A stretch of 48,906 nt of DNA from Chitinophagaceae bacterium (GCA_947466405.1 CANICR010000004.1:1-48906), one strand, 5' to 3'; counted from the first letter of the stretch, positions 1 to 10,503 are shown. Made by a program: numbers and translations. Notes: generated from the letters alone by a model not told the origin.

Positions 1-704
1 AACATTTCAACAGAAAAAGAAAAGGCCATTCCAAAGTATATATAATTTTTAAATTGAAGCGATTCGGCTTTTTCGGCATCCCAGCCTTCCATCACTAAAC
101 TTAGCCCAATCATTACCAAAAATGAAAGCGCCAACATTTTTATTGTTGGGTGATGATGAATAAATTGTGAAATTTTAGGACTAAATAAAAACATAATAAT
201 CATCGCAATAATGACAGCAGCAATCATAATTTCTAAATGTTTGGCTGTGCCACCAGCAGTAATAATACTATCAAATGAAAAAATTGCATCAATAAGCATA
301 ATTTGCCCTATCGCATTTAATAAGGTAAGTTTTGCTTTTTGGTTACTTCCAGCTTTTAAATCTTCTCCCTCAAGTTTAGCATGAATTTCCATTACGGACT
401 TATAAATAAGAAAAACGCCGCCTACTAACATTACAATACTTGCCAAATCGAAGCCTTTGTGAAATATTGAAAGAATTGGTTTGCCCTTTTGCTGAAGTAG
501 CCAGCTTAAACCAAATAACAATAAACTTCTGGAAATCATACCCGTAATCATCCAAGTTCTTCTTGCGATAATTTCTTCACTTTCTTTCTTTAAACGATTC
601 ATGATAATACTAACAAAAATCACATTGTCAATACCCAGTACAATTTCTAAAATTACTAGAATGAAAAAACTGAGGAGACTTTCAGAGGTGAATAGATAAC
701 TCAT
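1..704 (-). CDS. TerC-family integral membrane protein (C-terminus cut by window edge)
   Basis: Minus-strand translation from ATG at 704 reads MSYLFTSESLLSFFILVILEIVLGIDNVIFVSIIMNRLKKE..., a TerC-like start; frame open to position 1. Confidence 0.85.
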   Translation of the reverse strand, partial: MSYLFTSESLLSFFILVILEIVLGIDNVIFVSIIMNRLKKESEEIIARRTWMITGMISRSLLLFGLSWLLQQKGKPILSIFHKGFDLASIVMLVGGVFLIYKSVMEIHAKLEGEDLKAGSNQKAKLTLLNAIGQIMLIDAIFSFDSIITAGGTAKHLEIMIAAVIIAMIIMFLFSPKISQFIHHHPTIKMLALSFLVMIGLSLVMEGWDAEKAESLQFKNYIYFGMAFSFSVEM

Positions 705-791
705 TATTAAGTACGACTTTATTTAATTTAAAAATACAAATCTACAGTACTATCTTTTAACACAACTATATTGTCAAAAAAAGTAAAAAAA

Positions 792-820
792 TTGCAACTA
801 AGGAATAAATTGTATATTTG
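792..820 (+). promoter_or_regulatory. Bacteroidota-type promoter (TTG-N18-TATATTTG) for the TonB-dependent receptor
   Basis: TTG at 792-794 and TATATTTG at 813-820 match the -33/-7 (TAnnTTTG) consensus, about 22 bp before ATG 843. Confidence 0.65.
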
Positions 821-835
821 CAACATTGTTACAAA
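817..835. promoter_or_regulatory. Candidate operator palindrome TTTGCAACA-T-TGTTACAAA
   Basis: 9-bp arms around one central base with a single mismatch, overlapping the -7 element and predicted TSS. Confidence 0.5.
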
Positions 836-842
836 AAATAGC

Positions 843-3239
843 ATGAAAAATATCTATTCAATCTTTTTATTTTCTTTTGTTTTCTTATCGGGAAACACTT
901 TTGCAATGCTTACAAATAAAGGAGAATTCAGTGGCATAGTTAAAGATCGTAACTCGGGCAATCCTATTGAAGGGGCCTCTGTTTATATATCTGATCAAAA
1001 AATTGGTAGTAGTACGGATAGCAAAGGTTTGTTTTTGATAAATAACATTAGTGATGGAAAGCATCTGGTAGAAGTGTCTCATGTTGGATATGCTACTATT
1101 GCCATGTATGTGTATATAAATGGGAATACTAAGAAAGATTTTTTTCTAACTCAATCGATTATTGAAAATAATGCAGTTGTTGTTACTGGTGTTAGCAAAG
1201 CAACGCAATTAAAAAATATTCCATTCCAGGTTTCTGTAATGCGCAAGCAAGATTTATTACAAACCTCTTCAATGAATATTATTGAAAGCATCACAAAAAA
1301 AGCGGGTGTTTCCTCTATATCTTCAGGACCAGCCATTTCCAAACCCCTTATAAGGGGTTTGGGCTATAATAGAGTACTTACCATTAACGATGGAGTAAGA
1401 CAAGAAGGTCAGCAATGGGGTGATGAACATGGTATAGAGATTGATGATGCCAGCGTTAATAAGATTGAAATATTGAAAGGGCCTGCTTCTTTGGTGTATG
1501 GAAGTGATGCAATGGCAGGCGTAATTAATATTATCTCAAATGTTCCAGCACCTAATAATACCATAAAATTAAATGTCGCGACTAATTTACAGAGTAATAA
1601 CAATTTACAATCACTTAACGGAAATATTTCAGGCAATAAAAATGGATTTAACTGGAATGCATATGGTACCACAAAACAAGCAGGAGATTATAAAAACAAG
1701 TACGATGGGTATGTTTTCAATTCAAAATTCAACGAGCACAATATGGGTGGTTATGTAGGCTATAATAGTGCTTGGGGATTTAGTCATTTGCTATTTAGTA
1801 ATTTTGATTTGAAAGCCGGTCTGGTTGAAGGAGAGCGTGATAGTTTGGGTAATTTCATTAAGTCTGAAGTTGGTACAGTTATAACAAACCCAACCACACA
1901 AGATTTTAAAAGTACCAATCCCGAAATTCCTTTTCAGCATATCCAACATTTTAAGTTGGCTACAGATAATAGCATTAGACTTGGTAATAACCACTTAACA
2001 TTAAATATTGGTTGGCAACAGAATAAACGAGAAGAATTTGGCAACGTTGAAGATCTAAATGAGAGAGCTTTGTTTTTTGACATGAATACTATGACCTATG
2101 TATCTCAATTTCATTTTAAAGAAAAAAAAGGGTGGAAAAATTCAATAGGGTTCAACGGAATGTATCAAAAGAATGCCAATCATGGAGTAGAGCAGCTAAT
2201 ACCTGATTACCATTTATTAGACAACGGAATTTATTTTTTCTCTCAAAAAGAGTATAATAAAATAAATATGAGCGGCGGCATGAGGTATGATACTAGAAAT
2301 TTACAGGCCAATTCTCTCAAAGAAAATCAAATGGAAAAAGGGGAGGCCTTTAATAAAAAATTCTCTAATTTTTCTGGTAGCATAGGATTAACATATCCAA
2401 TCAATAAGCATATAAATATTAAAGCAAATCTAGCAAAAGCATTCAGGGCACCAAGCATACCAGAGTTAGCTTCCAATGGCGCTCATGAAGGAACATTGAG
2501 GTACGAATATGGAAACAAAGACTTGCAAAGTGAAATAAGTACACAGACCGATTTTGCAATAGAATTTTCAACAACTCATTTTTCATTAAATGTAGCTTCT
2601 TATTTAAATCGGTTCAGTAATTTTATTTTTTATAGAAAACTACAAAACATACAAGGCACAGATTCTATAATAATTGTAAATGGCAATAATCTTTCTGCCT
2701 TTAAATTTGATCAGCAAGGAGCAAATTTAAGCGGATTGGAATGCATTTTAGATATTCATCCGCATCCTTTAGATTGGCTTCATATTGAAAATACTTTTTC
2801 ATTTGTTTCCGGCAAATTTAACTCAGTAATTGAAGGGTCGCATAATCTTCCATTTATCCCTTCACCAAAATTATTAACAGAATGCAGAGCTGATTTTAAG
2901 CAAGTAAGTAAAAGCTTTAAAAATTGTTATGCAAAAATTGAAATAGACTATACGTTTAAACAAAACAACCCATTTACTGCCTATAATACTGAAACTAAAA
3001 CAGCAGCCTATACTTTATTAAATTTCGGAATCGGCACAGATTATTACCTTAAAAAAAATCATCAACTTCTTTCAGTTTATTTTACTGCTTCTAATATAGC
3101 AGATGTTGCTTATCAAAGTCATTTAAGCAGATTAAAATATGCTGCTGAAAATATGGTTACAAAAAGGCAAGGCGTTTTTAATGTTGGAAGAAACTTTGGG
3201 ATTAAAATAAATGTCCCTTTGAGTTTCACATTGAAATAA
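843..3239 (+). CDS. TonB-dependent outer-membrane receptor with N-terminal carboxypeptidase-D regulatory-like domain, ZnuD-like
   Basis: Signal peptide from M at 843; FSGIVKDRNSGNPIEGASVYI domain; plug motifs (LIRGLGYNRVLTINDGVRQEGQQWGDEHG; LKGPASLVYGSDAMAGVINI); beta-barrel with RAPSIPELASNGAHEGTLRYEYGNKDL. Confidence 0.9.
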   Translation: MKNIYSIFLFSFVFLSGNTFAMLTNKGEFSGIVKDRNSGNPIEGASVYISDQKIGSSTDSKGLFLINNISDGKHLVEVSHVGYATIAMYVYINGNTKKDFFLTQSIIENNAVVVTGVSKATQLKNIPFQVSVMRKQDLLQTSSMNIIESITKKAGVSSISSGPAISKPLIRGLGYNRVLTINDGVRQEGQQWGDEHGIEIDDASVNKIEILKGPASLVYGSDAMAGVINIISNVPAPNNTIKLNVATNLQSNNNLQSLNGNISGNKNGFNWNAYGTTKQAGDYKNKYDGYVFNSKFNEHNMGGYVGYNSAWGFSHLLFSNFDLKAGLVEGERDSLGNFIKSEVGTVITNPTTQDFKSTNPEIPFQHIQHFKLATDNSIRLGNNHLTLNIGWQQNKREEFGNVEDLNERALFFDMNTMTYVSQFHFKEKKGWKNSIGFNGMYQKNANHGVEQLIPDYHLLDNGIYFFSQKEYNKINMSGGMRYDTRNLQANSLKENQMEKGEAFNKKFSNFSGSIGLTYPINKHINIKANLAKAFRAPSIPELASNGAHEGTLRYEYGNKDLQSEISTQTDFAIEFSTTHFSLNVASYLNRFSNFIFYRKLQNIQGTDSIIIVNGNNLSAFKFDQQGANLSGLECILDIHPHPLDWLHIENTFSFVSGKFNSVIEGSHNLPFIPSPKLLTECRADFKQVSKSFKNCYAKIEIDYTFKQNNPFTAYNTETKTAAYTLLNFGIGTDYYLKKNHQLLSVYFTASNIADVAYQSHLSRLKYAAENMVTKRQGVFNVGRNFGIKINVPLSFTLK

Positions 3240-3244
3240 ATTGA

Positions 3245-3682
3245 CTATTCAAATTCTTTAGGCTTCGTCTCCTTATAATTTTCATCATATCGAATAAAAA
3301 ACCTCATGTAGATAACCCTACTTAATCTCATAATCCAGGGTTGCAACACAATGAGACAAATTGTATTTGTTATAAGCCAATAAAAAATCCTATTGTCTTC
3401 TGTTGAAATACCTACTAGAACATACCAGGCAACAAAAGTAGTCACTGATATTGCTACCGCTAACGCATAACTTACATATCCGGTTCCAATCCAAAACCCC
3501 GGCTCCATATCGTATTTTTGATCACAAACAGGACAGCTCTCAGGCATATCAAAAATATGCTTTAAGGATAGCTTTCTATACGCATTTGAATCTGTAAACA
3601 TTTCTCCTTTTCTGCATCGAGGACAAAGCATTTTAAAAATACTTAGATAGTAATTTGGTTTTTTATTTTTCAATTCCTTCAT
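3245..3682 (-). CDS. DUF983-like membrane protein with N-terminal zinc-ribbon-like motifs
   Basis: CPRCRKGEMF ... CPVCDQKYDMEPGFWIGTGYVSYAL followed by transmembrane helices. Confidence 0.75.
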   Translation of the reverse strand: MKELKNKKPNYYLSIFKMLCPRCRKGEMFTDSNAYRKLSLKHIFDMPESCPVCDQKYDMEPGFWIGTGYVSYALAVAISVTTFVAWYVLVGISTEDNRIFYWLITNTICLIVLQPWIMRLSRVIYMRFFIRYDENYKETKPKEFE

Positions 3683-3707
3683 TCAGCAAAGATATTTTTT
3701 TAAATTA

Positions 3708-5513
3708 TCAAATGTCTGCTTTCTTTCTTTCGCCAATTTGTTGCCACCACATAGCATAATACAATCCTTTGTCATCCACTAAAGCCTGATGTGTTCCCGT
3801 TTCTACAATATTCCCTTTTTCTAATACATAAATCTTATCTGCATGCATAATAGTGCTAAGTCGATGAGCTATTAATATTGTTATTTGTTCCTTGGCTATG
3901 GATATTTCCTTTATAGTATTTGTTATTTCTTCTTCAGTTAATGAATCTAAAGCAGAAGTAGCTTCATCAAAAATCAAAATCCTTGGCTTGCGCAATAATG
4001 CTCGGGCTATAGAAATACGTTGCTTTTCACCACCACTTAATTTTAAGCCTCCTTCACCAATAATGGTTTCTATACCTTTTTCAGCACGAGATAATAAATT
4101 TGTACAGGAAGCTTTTTGTAATGCTTCATTAATATTTTCAGCTGATGCCATCGGGTTTACAAATAATAGATTTTCTTTTATTGTACCACTAAACAAGTTG
4201 GTGTCTTGTGTAACAAAACCAATTTGATTTCTCAAGTCATCGAATCTTATTTCTGTTTCATCTAAATTATTATATAAAATACGCCCCTCTTTGGGACGAT
4301 ATAAGCCTACTAAAAGTTTCATTAACGTAGATTTTCCACTACCGCTCGGACCAACAAATGCGATTGTATTTCCAAGGTTTACGTCAAAACTAATGTCATC
4401 AATAGCTTTATGAGAAGCTGTTTGATGTTGAAAGGAAACATGCTTAAATGACAATGATTCTATTAAACCTAACTGTGTTGGATTTATCGGCTCTGCTTCA
4501 GGAGCTTTTTTCATCAGCTTGTCGAAATTATTAAGCGAAGCTTCTGCTTCCCTGTATGATAATAATATATTTCCAATTTCTTGTAAAGGGCCAAAAACAA
4601 AAAATGAAAAAATCTGCATTGTCACCAATTGTCCCGCATCCATTTGATGATGAAATATCAACCACATGAGAATAAATAAAATAACTTGCCTTAATGTATT
4701 TACCATTGTTCCCTGAACAAAACTGATGCTTCTAATTCTCTTTACTTTTTTTAGCTCTAATCCAAGAATTTTGTAAGTGTTTTTATTTAATCTTTCTACT
4801 TCCTGATTAGTTAATCCAAGGCTTTTAACCAATTCAATATTCCTAAGCGATTCGGTGGTTGAGCCTGCTAAAGCTGTAGTTTCACTCACAATCTTTTTTT
4901 GAATCAGTTTTATTTTTTTACTGAGTTTATTAGTGATAATGGTTAAAACGCCAATTCCTATAAGGTAAGCTAAAGGTATACGCCAGTTAATGAAAACAGC
5001 TGCATAAACAAATACAAATATTACGCCTATGATTACCCCAAAAAGAATATTGATAAAATTGACCATGAATTTTTCAACATCGCTTCTTACTTTTGTAAGG
5101 ATGGATAATGTTTCACCACTTCTTTGGTCTTCAAAATCTTGATAAGGTAATTTCATTGCATGCTGAAGACCGTCCGTAAAAACTTTTGCGCCAAACTTTT
5201 GAATCACAAGATTTAAGAAATAATCTTGAAAAGCTTTTGCAATTCGGCTAATCATTGCAACAGATATTGAGAAAAGTAAAATATAAAATACGCCCAATTG
5301 AAAATAAGGGTTCCCTTTTCTCATTATTGATTCATAACCCCAAAAAAAGTCAACGCTTGAAAATGTCTTTGATTGATAATCCCCAGCCAAGTTCACCAGT
5401 TTACCAAGTAGAATAGGATCAATTAAGGAGAAGCCAATATTAATGGATGCTAGTAACAGGGTTAGTACTACAAGCCATTTATGTGGTTTAAGATAGTGAA
5501 GTAAAATCCGCAT
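3708..5513 (-). CDS. ABC transporter, fused permease and ATP-binding protein
   Basis: Walker A GPSGSGKST, signature LSGGEKQRISIARAL, Walker B ILIFDEATSALD, N-terminal six-helix domain. Confidence 0.92.
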   Translation of the reverse strand: MRILLHYLKPHKWLVVLTLLLASINIGFSLIDPILLGKLVNLAGDYQSKTFSSVDFFWGYESIMRKGNPYFQLGVFYILLFSISVAMISRIAKAFQDYFLNLVIQKFGAKVFTDGLQHAMKLPYQDFEDQRSGETLSILTKVRSDVEKFMVNFINILFGVIIGVIFVFVYAAVFINWRIPLAYLIGIGVLTIITNKLSKKIKLIQKKIVSETTALAGSTTESLRNIELVKSLGLTNQEVERLNKNTYKILGLELKKVKRIRSISFVQGTMVNTLRQVILFILMWLIFHHQMDAGQLVTMQIFSFFVFGPLQEIGNILLSYREAEASLNNFDKLMKKAPEAEPINPTQLGLIESLSFKHVSFQHQTASHKAIDDISFDVNLGNTIAFVGPSGSGKSTLMKLLVGLYRPKEGRILYNNLDETEIRFDDLRNQIGFVTQDTNLFSGTIKENLLFVNPMASAENINEALQKASCTNLLSRAEKGIETIIGEGGLKLSGGEKQRISIARALLRKPRILIFDEATSALDSLTEEEITNTIKEISIAKEQITILIAHRLSTIMHADKIYVLEKGNIVETGTHQALVDDKGLYYAMWWQQIGERKKADI

Positions 5514-5603
5514 TATTTTCTTTTTTTACAGTATAACAAGAATAGTGCAATTTTATAAATAATGACGTAAAGGCAGACAATTATCCTGTATTTATTTTTT
5601 AAT

Positions 5604-7145
5604 TCAATTTCCCCAATTCTCTCTATCCAAACTTCTATACTGTATGGCTTCGGCCAAATGTTCGGGTTGTATTTCATCACTGGCAGCCAGGTCGGCAATC
5701 GTTCTGCTTACTTTTAAAATTCTATCATATGCCCTGGCAGATAAATTCAGCTTACCCATAGCCGATTTTAATAATCTTTTACTTACATCATCAATCATGC
5801 ATATTTCCTTAAGCATTTTACTACTCATTTGCGCATTGGCATAAATGCCGGGATAACTTTTATATCTTTTGGCTTGTATTCCTCTGGCATTAATTACTCG
5901 TTGCTTGATTATTTCACTTTTTTCATAGGCTTGTTTAGAAGATAATTCATCAAAAGCAACAGGAGTAACTTCAACATGTAAATCAATCCTATCTAGTAAA
6001 GGCCCCGAAACTTTATTTAAATATTTTTGAACTAACCCTGGAGGACAACTGCATTCTTTTTCAGGATGGTTAAAATAGCCACATGGACAAGGGTTCATAC
6101 TTGCAATGAGCATGAAATTTGCCGGAAAATCTAGTGCAATTTTTGCACGTGAAATAGTTACTTTTCTTTCTTCCATAGGTTGTCGCATAACCTCTAAAAC
6201 TGTCCTTTTAAATTCAGGGAGTTCATCTAAAAAAAGTACTCCATGGTGTGCTAAAGAAATTTCTCCAGGCTGAGGATTTCCTCCGCCACCAACTAATGCA
6301 ACATCAGATATTGTATGATGAGGGCTTCTAAATGGTCTTTTGCTGATGATACCTGTATTTTCAGGAATTTTCCCGGCAACACTATGAATTTTTGTAGTTT
6401 CCAATGCCTCCAATAAAGTTAATGGCGGTAATATGGTAGGTAAGCGTTTAGCCAACATTGTTTTACCCGCACCTGGTGGTCCAATTAATATTGCATTATG
6501 TCCACCTGCCGCTGCAATTTCTAGTGCTCTTTTAATATTTTCTTGACCTTTTACATCGGCAAAATCAATTTCATAATTACTTTGAGATAATAAAAAAGTA
6601 TCTGTGTTTACTACAATTGGATTGATTTTTTTTGAATTATTTAAAAATGCTACTACATCTTTAATGTGGGACACTCCAAAAACATTAAAATCATTAACCA
6701 TTGCAGCCTCATTTGCATTCTCTTTAGGCAAAATAAGGCCTTTGAAATTTTCTTTTTTGGCTTGCAAAGCAATGGGTAATGAGCCTTTAATTGACTTGAT
6801 GGCACCATCTAAACTTAATTCACCCATAATGATGTACTGCATAATTTTTTCTGGATCATTTATTTGTCCAGTTGCCCCCAATATTCCAATCGCAATTGAT
6901 AAATCAAATGCAGTACCTGTTTTTTTGATATCTGCAGGAGCAAGGTTTACCAATAATTTAGTGCGAGGCATATAAAATTTGTTGCTTTTTAATGCACTTT
7001 CTACCCGTTGCAAACTTTCCTTAATAGCATTATCAGGTAATCCAACAATAAAGTAATTTTTGCCTTGATTATTAACATCTACTTCTACTGAAATAGTAAT
7101 TGCCTCTACACCATAAACAGCACTTCCAAATGTTTTAACGAGCAT
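5604..7145 (-). CDS. YifB/ComM family Mg-chelatase-like AAA ATPase
   Basis: MLVKTFGSAVYGVEAITISVEVDV start; GPPGAGKTMLAKRLP; SMNPCPCGYFNHPEKECSC. Confidence 0.92.
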   Translation of the reverse strand: MLVKTFGSAVYGVEAITISVEVDVNNQGKNYFIVGLPDNAIKESLQRVESALKSNKFYMPRTKLLVNLAPADIKKTGTAFDLSIAIGILGATGQINDPEKIMQYIIMGELSLDGAIKSIKGSLPIALQAKKENFKGLILPKENANEAAMVNDFNVFGVSHIKDVVAFLNNSKKINPIVVNTDTFLLSQSNYEIDFADVKGQENIKRALEIAAAGGHNAILIGPPGAGKTMLAKRLPTILPPLTLLEALETTKIHSVAGKIPENTGIISKRPFRSPHHTISDVALVGGGGNPQPGEISLAHHGVLFLDELPEFKRTVLEVMRQPMEERKVTISRAKIALDFPANFMLIASMNPCPCGYFNHPEKECSCPPGLVQKYLNKVSGPLLDRIDLHVEVTPVAFDELSSKQAYEKSEIIKQRVINARGIQAKRYKSYPGIYANAQMSSKMLKEICMIDDVSKRLLKSAMGKLNLSARAYDRILKVSRTIADLAASDEIQPEHLAEAIQYRSLDRENWGN

Positions 7146-7324
7146 TTGTAAAAGTGATAAACAACTCCAAAGAAAACAAAGTGGAGTACACTAAAAACAA
7201 AAAGAATAACTACTTATTTTATGGGGGATTTCAACAAAAAATAAATTAGTATGTAGCAGATGAAAAAGATAAAATGAATTATGTAATTACAATATTTCAT
7301 ATCTTTAATGATCACATCATTTAC

Positions 7325-9004
7325 ATGCAAAGAGAAGCAAAGATATTAATTTTACTATTCATTATTTTTTCCATTCATACATCGGCACAGTCTACGTTTA
7401 TTAATCTTGGAAATAGGGATAATCATTTTTTAGACAGGGTTGAAATAAAATATAATAAAATAGGGAATTTCAACTTCACTACCGTAAAGCCATTCAGTAG
7501 AAATTTTTTAATGCAACAAATTAATTTAGTTGATAGTCAACATCTAAATAGCATAAATAAAATTGATAAATACAATTTCGAGAGTCTTTACATGAACAAT
7601 ATCGAATGGGTTAATCCAGCTTCTTCTTTTTTTAAAAGTAAACGATCCTTGATAAAGTCGTTATATGTTACGAAGGCTAATCTTTTTGAAATAAAAAATG
7701 AAGATTTATTTCTTTGCATTAATCCAATTATTAATATCCAATATGGGCATGAATCTGGCTATGGCAAAGAATTATTTATTAATACAAGGGGTTTGACAAT
7801 GCGGGGAGTGATTGGAAATAAAATTGGCTTTTCTTCAACTATTACAGATAATCAAGAAAGAGGCCCTCAGTTTTTTCAGCAATTAGTAAGCCAATATAAA
7901 GCCGTTCCAGGAGTTGGATTTTACAAGGATTTTAAAGAAGATATTTCCGCCAATGATTATTTCGATGGAAGGGGATATATTACTTTTAATTCAGGTAAAT
8001 TTATTGATTTTCAATTAGGCTTTGATAAAAATTTTATTGGAAATGGGTATAGAAGTCTTTTTTTGAGTGACAATGCTAACAGTAATCTTTTTGCTAAAAT
8101 TAATACACGACTTTGGAAATTCAATTACCAGAATTTATATATGGAATTGATGCCTCAATTTAAGAAAAAAGGCGATCTTTTATTAAAAAGAAAGTTTGCT
8201 GTAATTCATCATTTAAGCATTGACGTTACTAAAAAACTAAATATTGGATTATTTGAAAGTGTAATGATGTCAAGAAGTGACCATATAGATTTCGAATATT
8301 TAAACCCCATTATTTTTTATAGACATATAGAAGGTAATGTTGGAAGTCCTGATAACGCATTAGCTGGATTTGATTTTAAGTATAATATACAACGAAAAAT
8401 TCAAGTATATGGACAATTACTGCTGGATGAATTTGTACTTTCAAAAATAAAAAACGAACCATCAAATTGGGTTAATAAATTTGGATATCAGTTAGGCGCT
8501 AAATATATTGATGCTTTTAGTATTCGAAACCTTGATTTGCAAATTGAAATGAATAGAGTTAGGCCATTTACATATAGCCATAATGATACCATTTGCAATT
8601 ATACACATTACAATCAACCTTTGGCTCACCCTCTTGGTGCAAATTTTCAAGAATTGATTGGTGTTATATCTTTTCAGGCATCTCCAAGACTAAATTTATA
8701 TGCTAGAGGTATTTATTATTATAAAGGAATGGATAGTTCCTCACAAAGTTATGGAGGAAATATTTTTAGAAGCTATAATGCAAGGGGTAAGCAAAATAAT
8801 GGCTTTTATGTAGGAAGTGGAAATAAAATACATTGCCTAAATTTATTACTCAATGCCTCTTATGAAATCAAGCGTAATTTATTTTTTGATGCAGGATTCT
8901 TGTTAAGAAATAATAAATCGCAAAATCAAAAAATATCTAACAGTGCATCTGTATTTAATGTAGGTATCAGACTCAATATAACTAGGAGAGAGTATGATTA
9001 TTAA
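7325..9004 (+). CDS. Wzi-like capsule-assembly / gliding-associated outer-membrane beta-barrel protein
   Basis: Signal peptide from the internal ATG at 7325; beta-rich protein with GKELFINTRGLTMRGVIGNKIGFSSTITDNQERGP. Confidence 0.6.
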   Translation: MQREAKILILLFIIFSIHTSAQSTFINLGNRDNHFLDRVEIKYNKIGNFNFTTVKPFSRNFLMQQINLVDSQHLNSINKIDKYNFESLYMNNIEWVNPASSFFKSKRSLIKSLYVTKANLFEIKNEDLFLCINPIINIQYGHESGYGKELFINTRGLTMRGVIGNKIGFSSTITDNQERGPQFFQQLVSQYKAVPGVGFYKDFKEDISANDYFDGRGYITFNSGKFIDFQLGFDKNFIGNGYRSLFLSDNANSNLFAKINTRLWKFNYQNLYMELMPQFKKKGDLLLKRKFAVIHHLSIDVTKKLNIGLFESVMMSRSDHIDFEYLNPIIFYRHIEGNVGSPDNALAGFDFKYNIQRKIQVYGQLLLDEFVLSKIKNEPSNWVNKFGYQLGAKYIDAFSIRNLDLQIEMNRVRPFTYSHNDTICNYTHYNQPLAHPLGANFQELIGVISFQASPRLNLYARGIYYYKGMDSSSQSYGGNIFRSYNARGKQNNGFYVGSGNKIHCLNLLLNASYEIKRNLFFDAGFLLRNNKSQNQKISNSASVFNVGIRLNITRREYDY

Positions 9005-9018
9005 GAGAATGGCTGTGT

Positions 9019-9750
9019 TTATTCAATAATAAAGGAAAATGAAATCGTTCTTGATTTTATTTGATCAATCACGTTTGAATATTTTAAATTCTCATCTCTG
9101 CTATGAACATTATTTAATCCCCAGCCAACTTTCAATTCAGGTGATAGTACAAACATGGGGAAATAGAAATGAAATCCTATACCTGCCTCAATACCATAAT
9201 CAAGTTTTTTTAATTTAATTTGCCTTTCTGCATTCTTATCTCCTGCATTACCTGCAAAGTCATATTCGAGTTTTCCCCCGGCTAGCATGTATACTTTTAG
9301 GTTATTTATACGATCACTGTTGAATTTGATTTGTACAGGAAGCGCAAGTGTAATTCCCTGTACTTTTTTGATGGTAATACTATCTTCTTCATAATATTTT
9401 TCAGGGACTCTTAATCGATATTCAAAGGCTTTTTCAGTAAAAATTAAATCAAGCGGATAGGTGCGAAGATTAAAATGTTCATTCAGATTCATATCTACAA
9501 GCCATGCTAAGCTGACTCCAGAACTTTGAAGACTTTCTATCCCTAAAACACTATCTCTCGAAGTAAAATAGGGGTTATTGTTAAAATGATAAAATGACCT
9601 ATTTGATCCTAAACTGATTCCAAAGTGAAATAATTTATCATCATGATTTGGTAAATTATATTCTGGTTCAAATTGAGCAAAAGAAATTGATTTGACAGAA
9701 TTCAATAAAATAATGAGTAAGACTACTTTGTTCCGCAATATATACTGCAT
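9019..9750 (-). CDS. porT: PorT-like outer-membrane protein (type IX secretion)
   Basis: Signal peptide plus 8-stranded-barrel-like sequence; position directly after ubiE is typical of porT in Bacteroidota. Confidence 0.65.
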   Translation of the reverse strand: MQYILRNKVVLLIILLNSVKSISFAQFEPEYNLPNHDDKLFHFGISLGSNRSFYHFNNNPYFTSRDSVLGIESLQSSGVSLAWLVDMNLNEHFNLRTYPLDLIFTEKAFEYRLRVPEKYYEEDSITIKKVQGITLALPVQIKFNSDRINNLKVYMLAGGKLEYDFAGNAGDKNAERQIKLKKLDYGIEAGIGFHFYFPMFVLSPELKVGWGLNNVHSRDENLKYSNVIDQIKSRTISFSFIIE

Positions 9751-10466
9751 ATTCCCAAGCTTAATTGTTTACAATATGTGTTACTATACCCCAAGGTATT
9801 TAAAATTTCAACAAAATAATGTCCTTCTGGAAATAATTTTATTGATTCATCCAGATAAGAGTAGGCATTTTTATTTTTTGAAAATAATTTTCCTATTGCA
9901 GGGGTTATTACTTTCATGTAAAATGAGTAAATGTTTTTGATGACAGGCTTTGTGGGTTTGCTAAATTCAAGGATTACTATTTTGCCACCCGGTTTCAATA
10001 CTCTCTTTATTTCTTCTAATCCCTTTGTTAAATTTTGAAAATTTCTCACACCAAAAGATATAGTAACGGCATCAAAATAATTATCTGAAAAATCCAACAA
10101 CTCACTATCTCCTTTTCTTAATTCAATTCTTTTAGAAAGCCCAGATTTTATTATTTTTTTTCTTCCAATTTCCAGCATTCCTTCACTTATATCTATTCCA
10201 ATTATTTTATCGGGTTGTAGTACTTTTGAAGCTAATATGGCAACGTCAGCTGTACCGGTAGCCACATCCAGCATAATTAACGGATGATCATTTTTTAAGT
10301 GATTTAACGCTTTTTTTCTCCATCTAACATCAATTCCAGCACTTAAAAGCCTATTTAAAAAGTCATATTTTCCAGCGATGGAATCAAACATTTCAGCAAC
10401 CTGATCTTTTTTGCTTAATGGCGAATTTTTATTCGGCACAACAATATCATGATTAAATGTTCTCAT
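9723..10466 (-). CDS. ubiE: Demethylmenaquinone methyltransferase UbiE/MenG
   Basis: VAEMFDSIAGKYDFLNRLLSAGIDVRWRKKA; LDVATGTADVAI; ending GICSIYCGTK. Confidence 0.95.
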   Translation of the reverse strand: MRTFNHDIVVPNKNSPLSKKDQVAEMFDSIAGKYDFLNRLLSAGIDVRWRKKALNHLKNDHPLIMLDVATGTADVAILASKVLQPDKIIGIDISEGMLEIGRKKIIKSGLSKRIELRKGDSELLDFSDNYFDAVTISFGVRNFQNLTKGLEEIKRVLKPGGKIVILEFSKPTKPVIKNIYSFYMKVITPAIGKLFSKNKNAYSYLDESIKLFPEGHYFVEILNTLGYSNTYCKQLSLGICSIYCGTK

Positions 10467-10474
10467 TTTGATTG

Positions 10475-10503
10475 CAAATATACATTCTTTAAACCTTTAC
10501 AAA
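10475..10503 (-). promoter_or_regulatory. Bacteroidota-type promoter (TTTG-N17-TATATTTG) for ubiE-porT
   Basis: On the minus strand TTTG (10503-10500) and TATATTTG (10482-10475), 8 nt before the ubiE ATG. Confidence 0.65.

Noticed and set aside
885-1994. Minus-strand ORFs (885-1082, 1151-1342, 1409-1672, 1791-1994) opposite the TonB receptor gene
   Set aside because: No coding-like composition or known motif; they lie inside a well-supported receptor CDS.
5513-5698. 61-aa ORF between the ABC transporter and yifB
   Set aside because: Mostly overlaps the yifB 3' end in another frame; no independent support.
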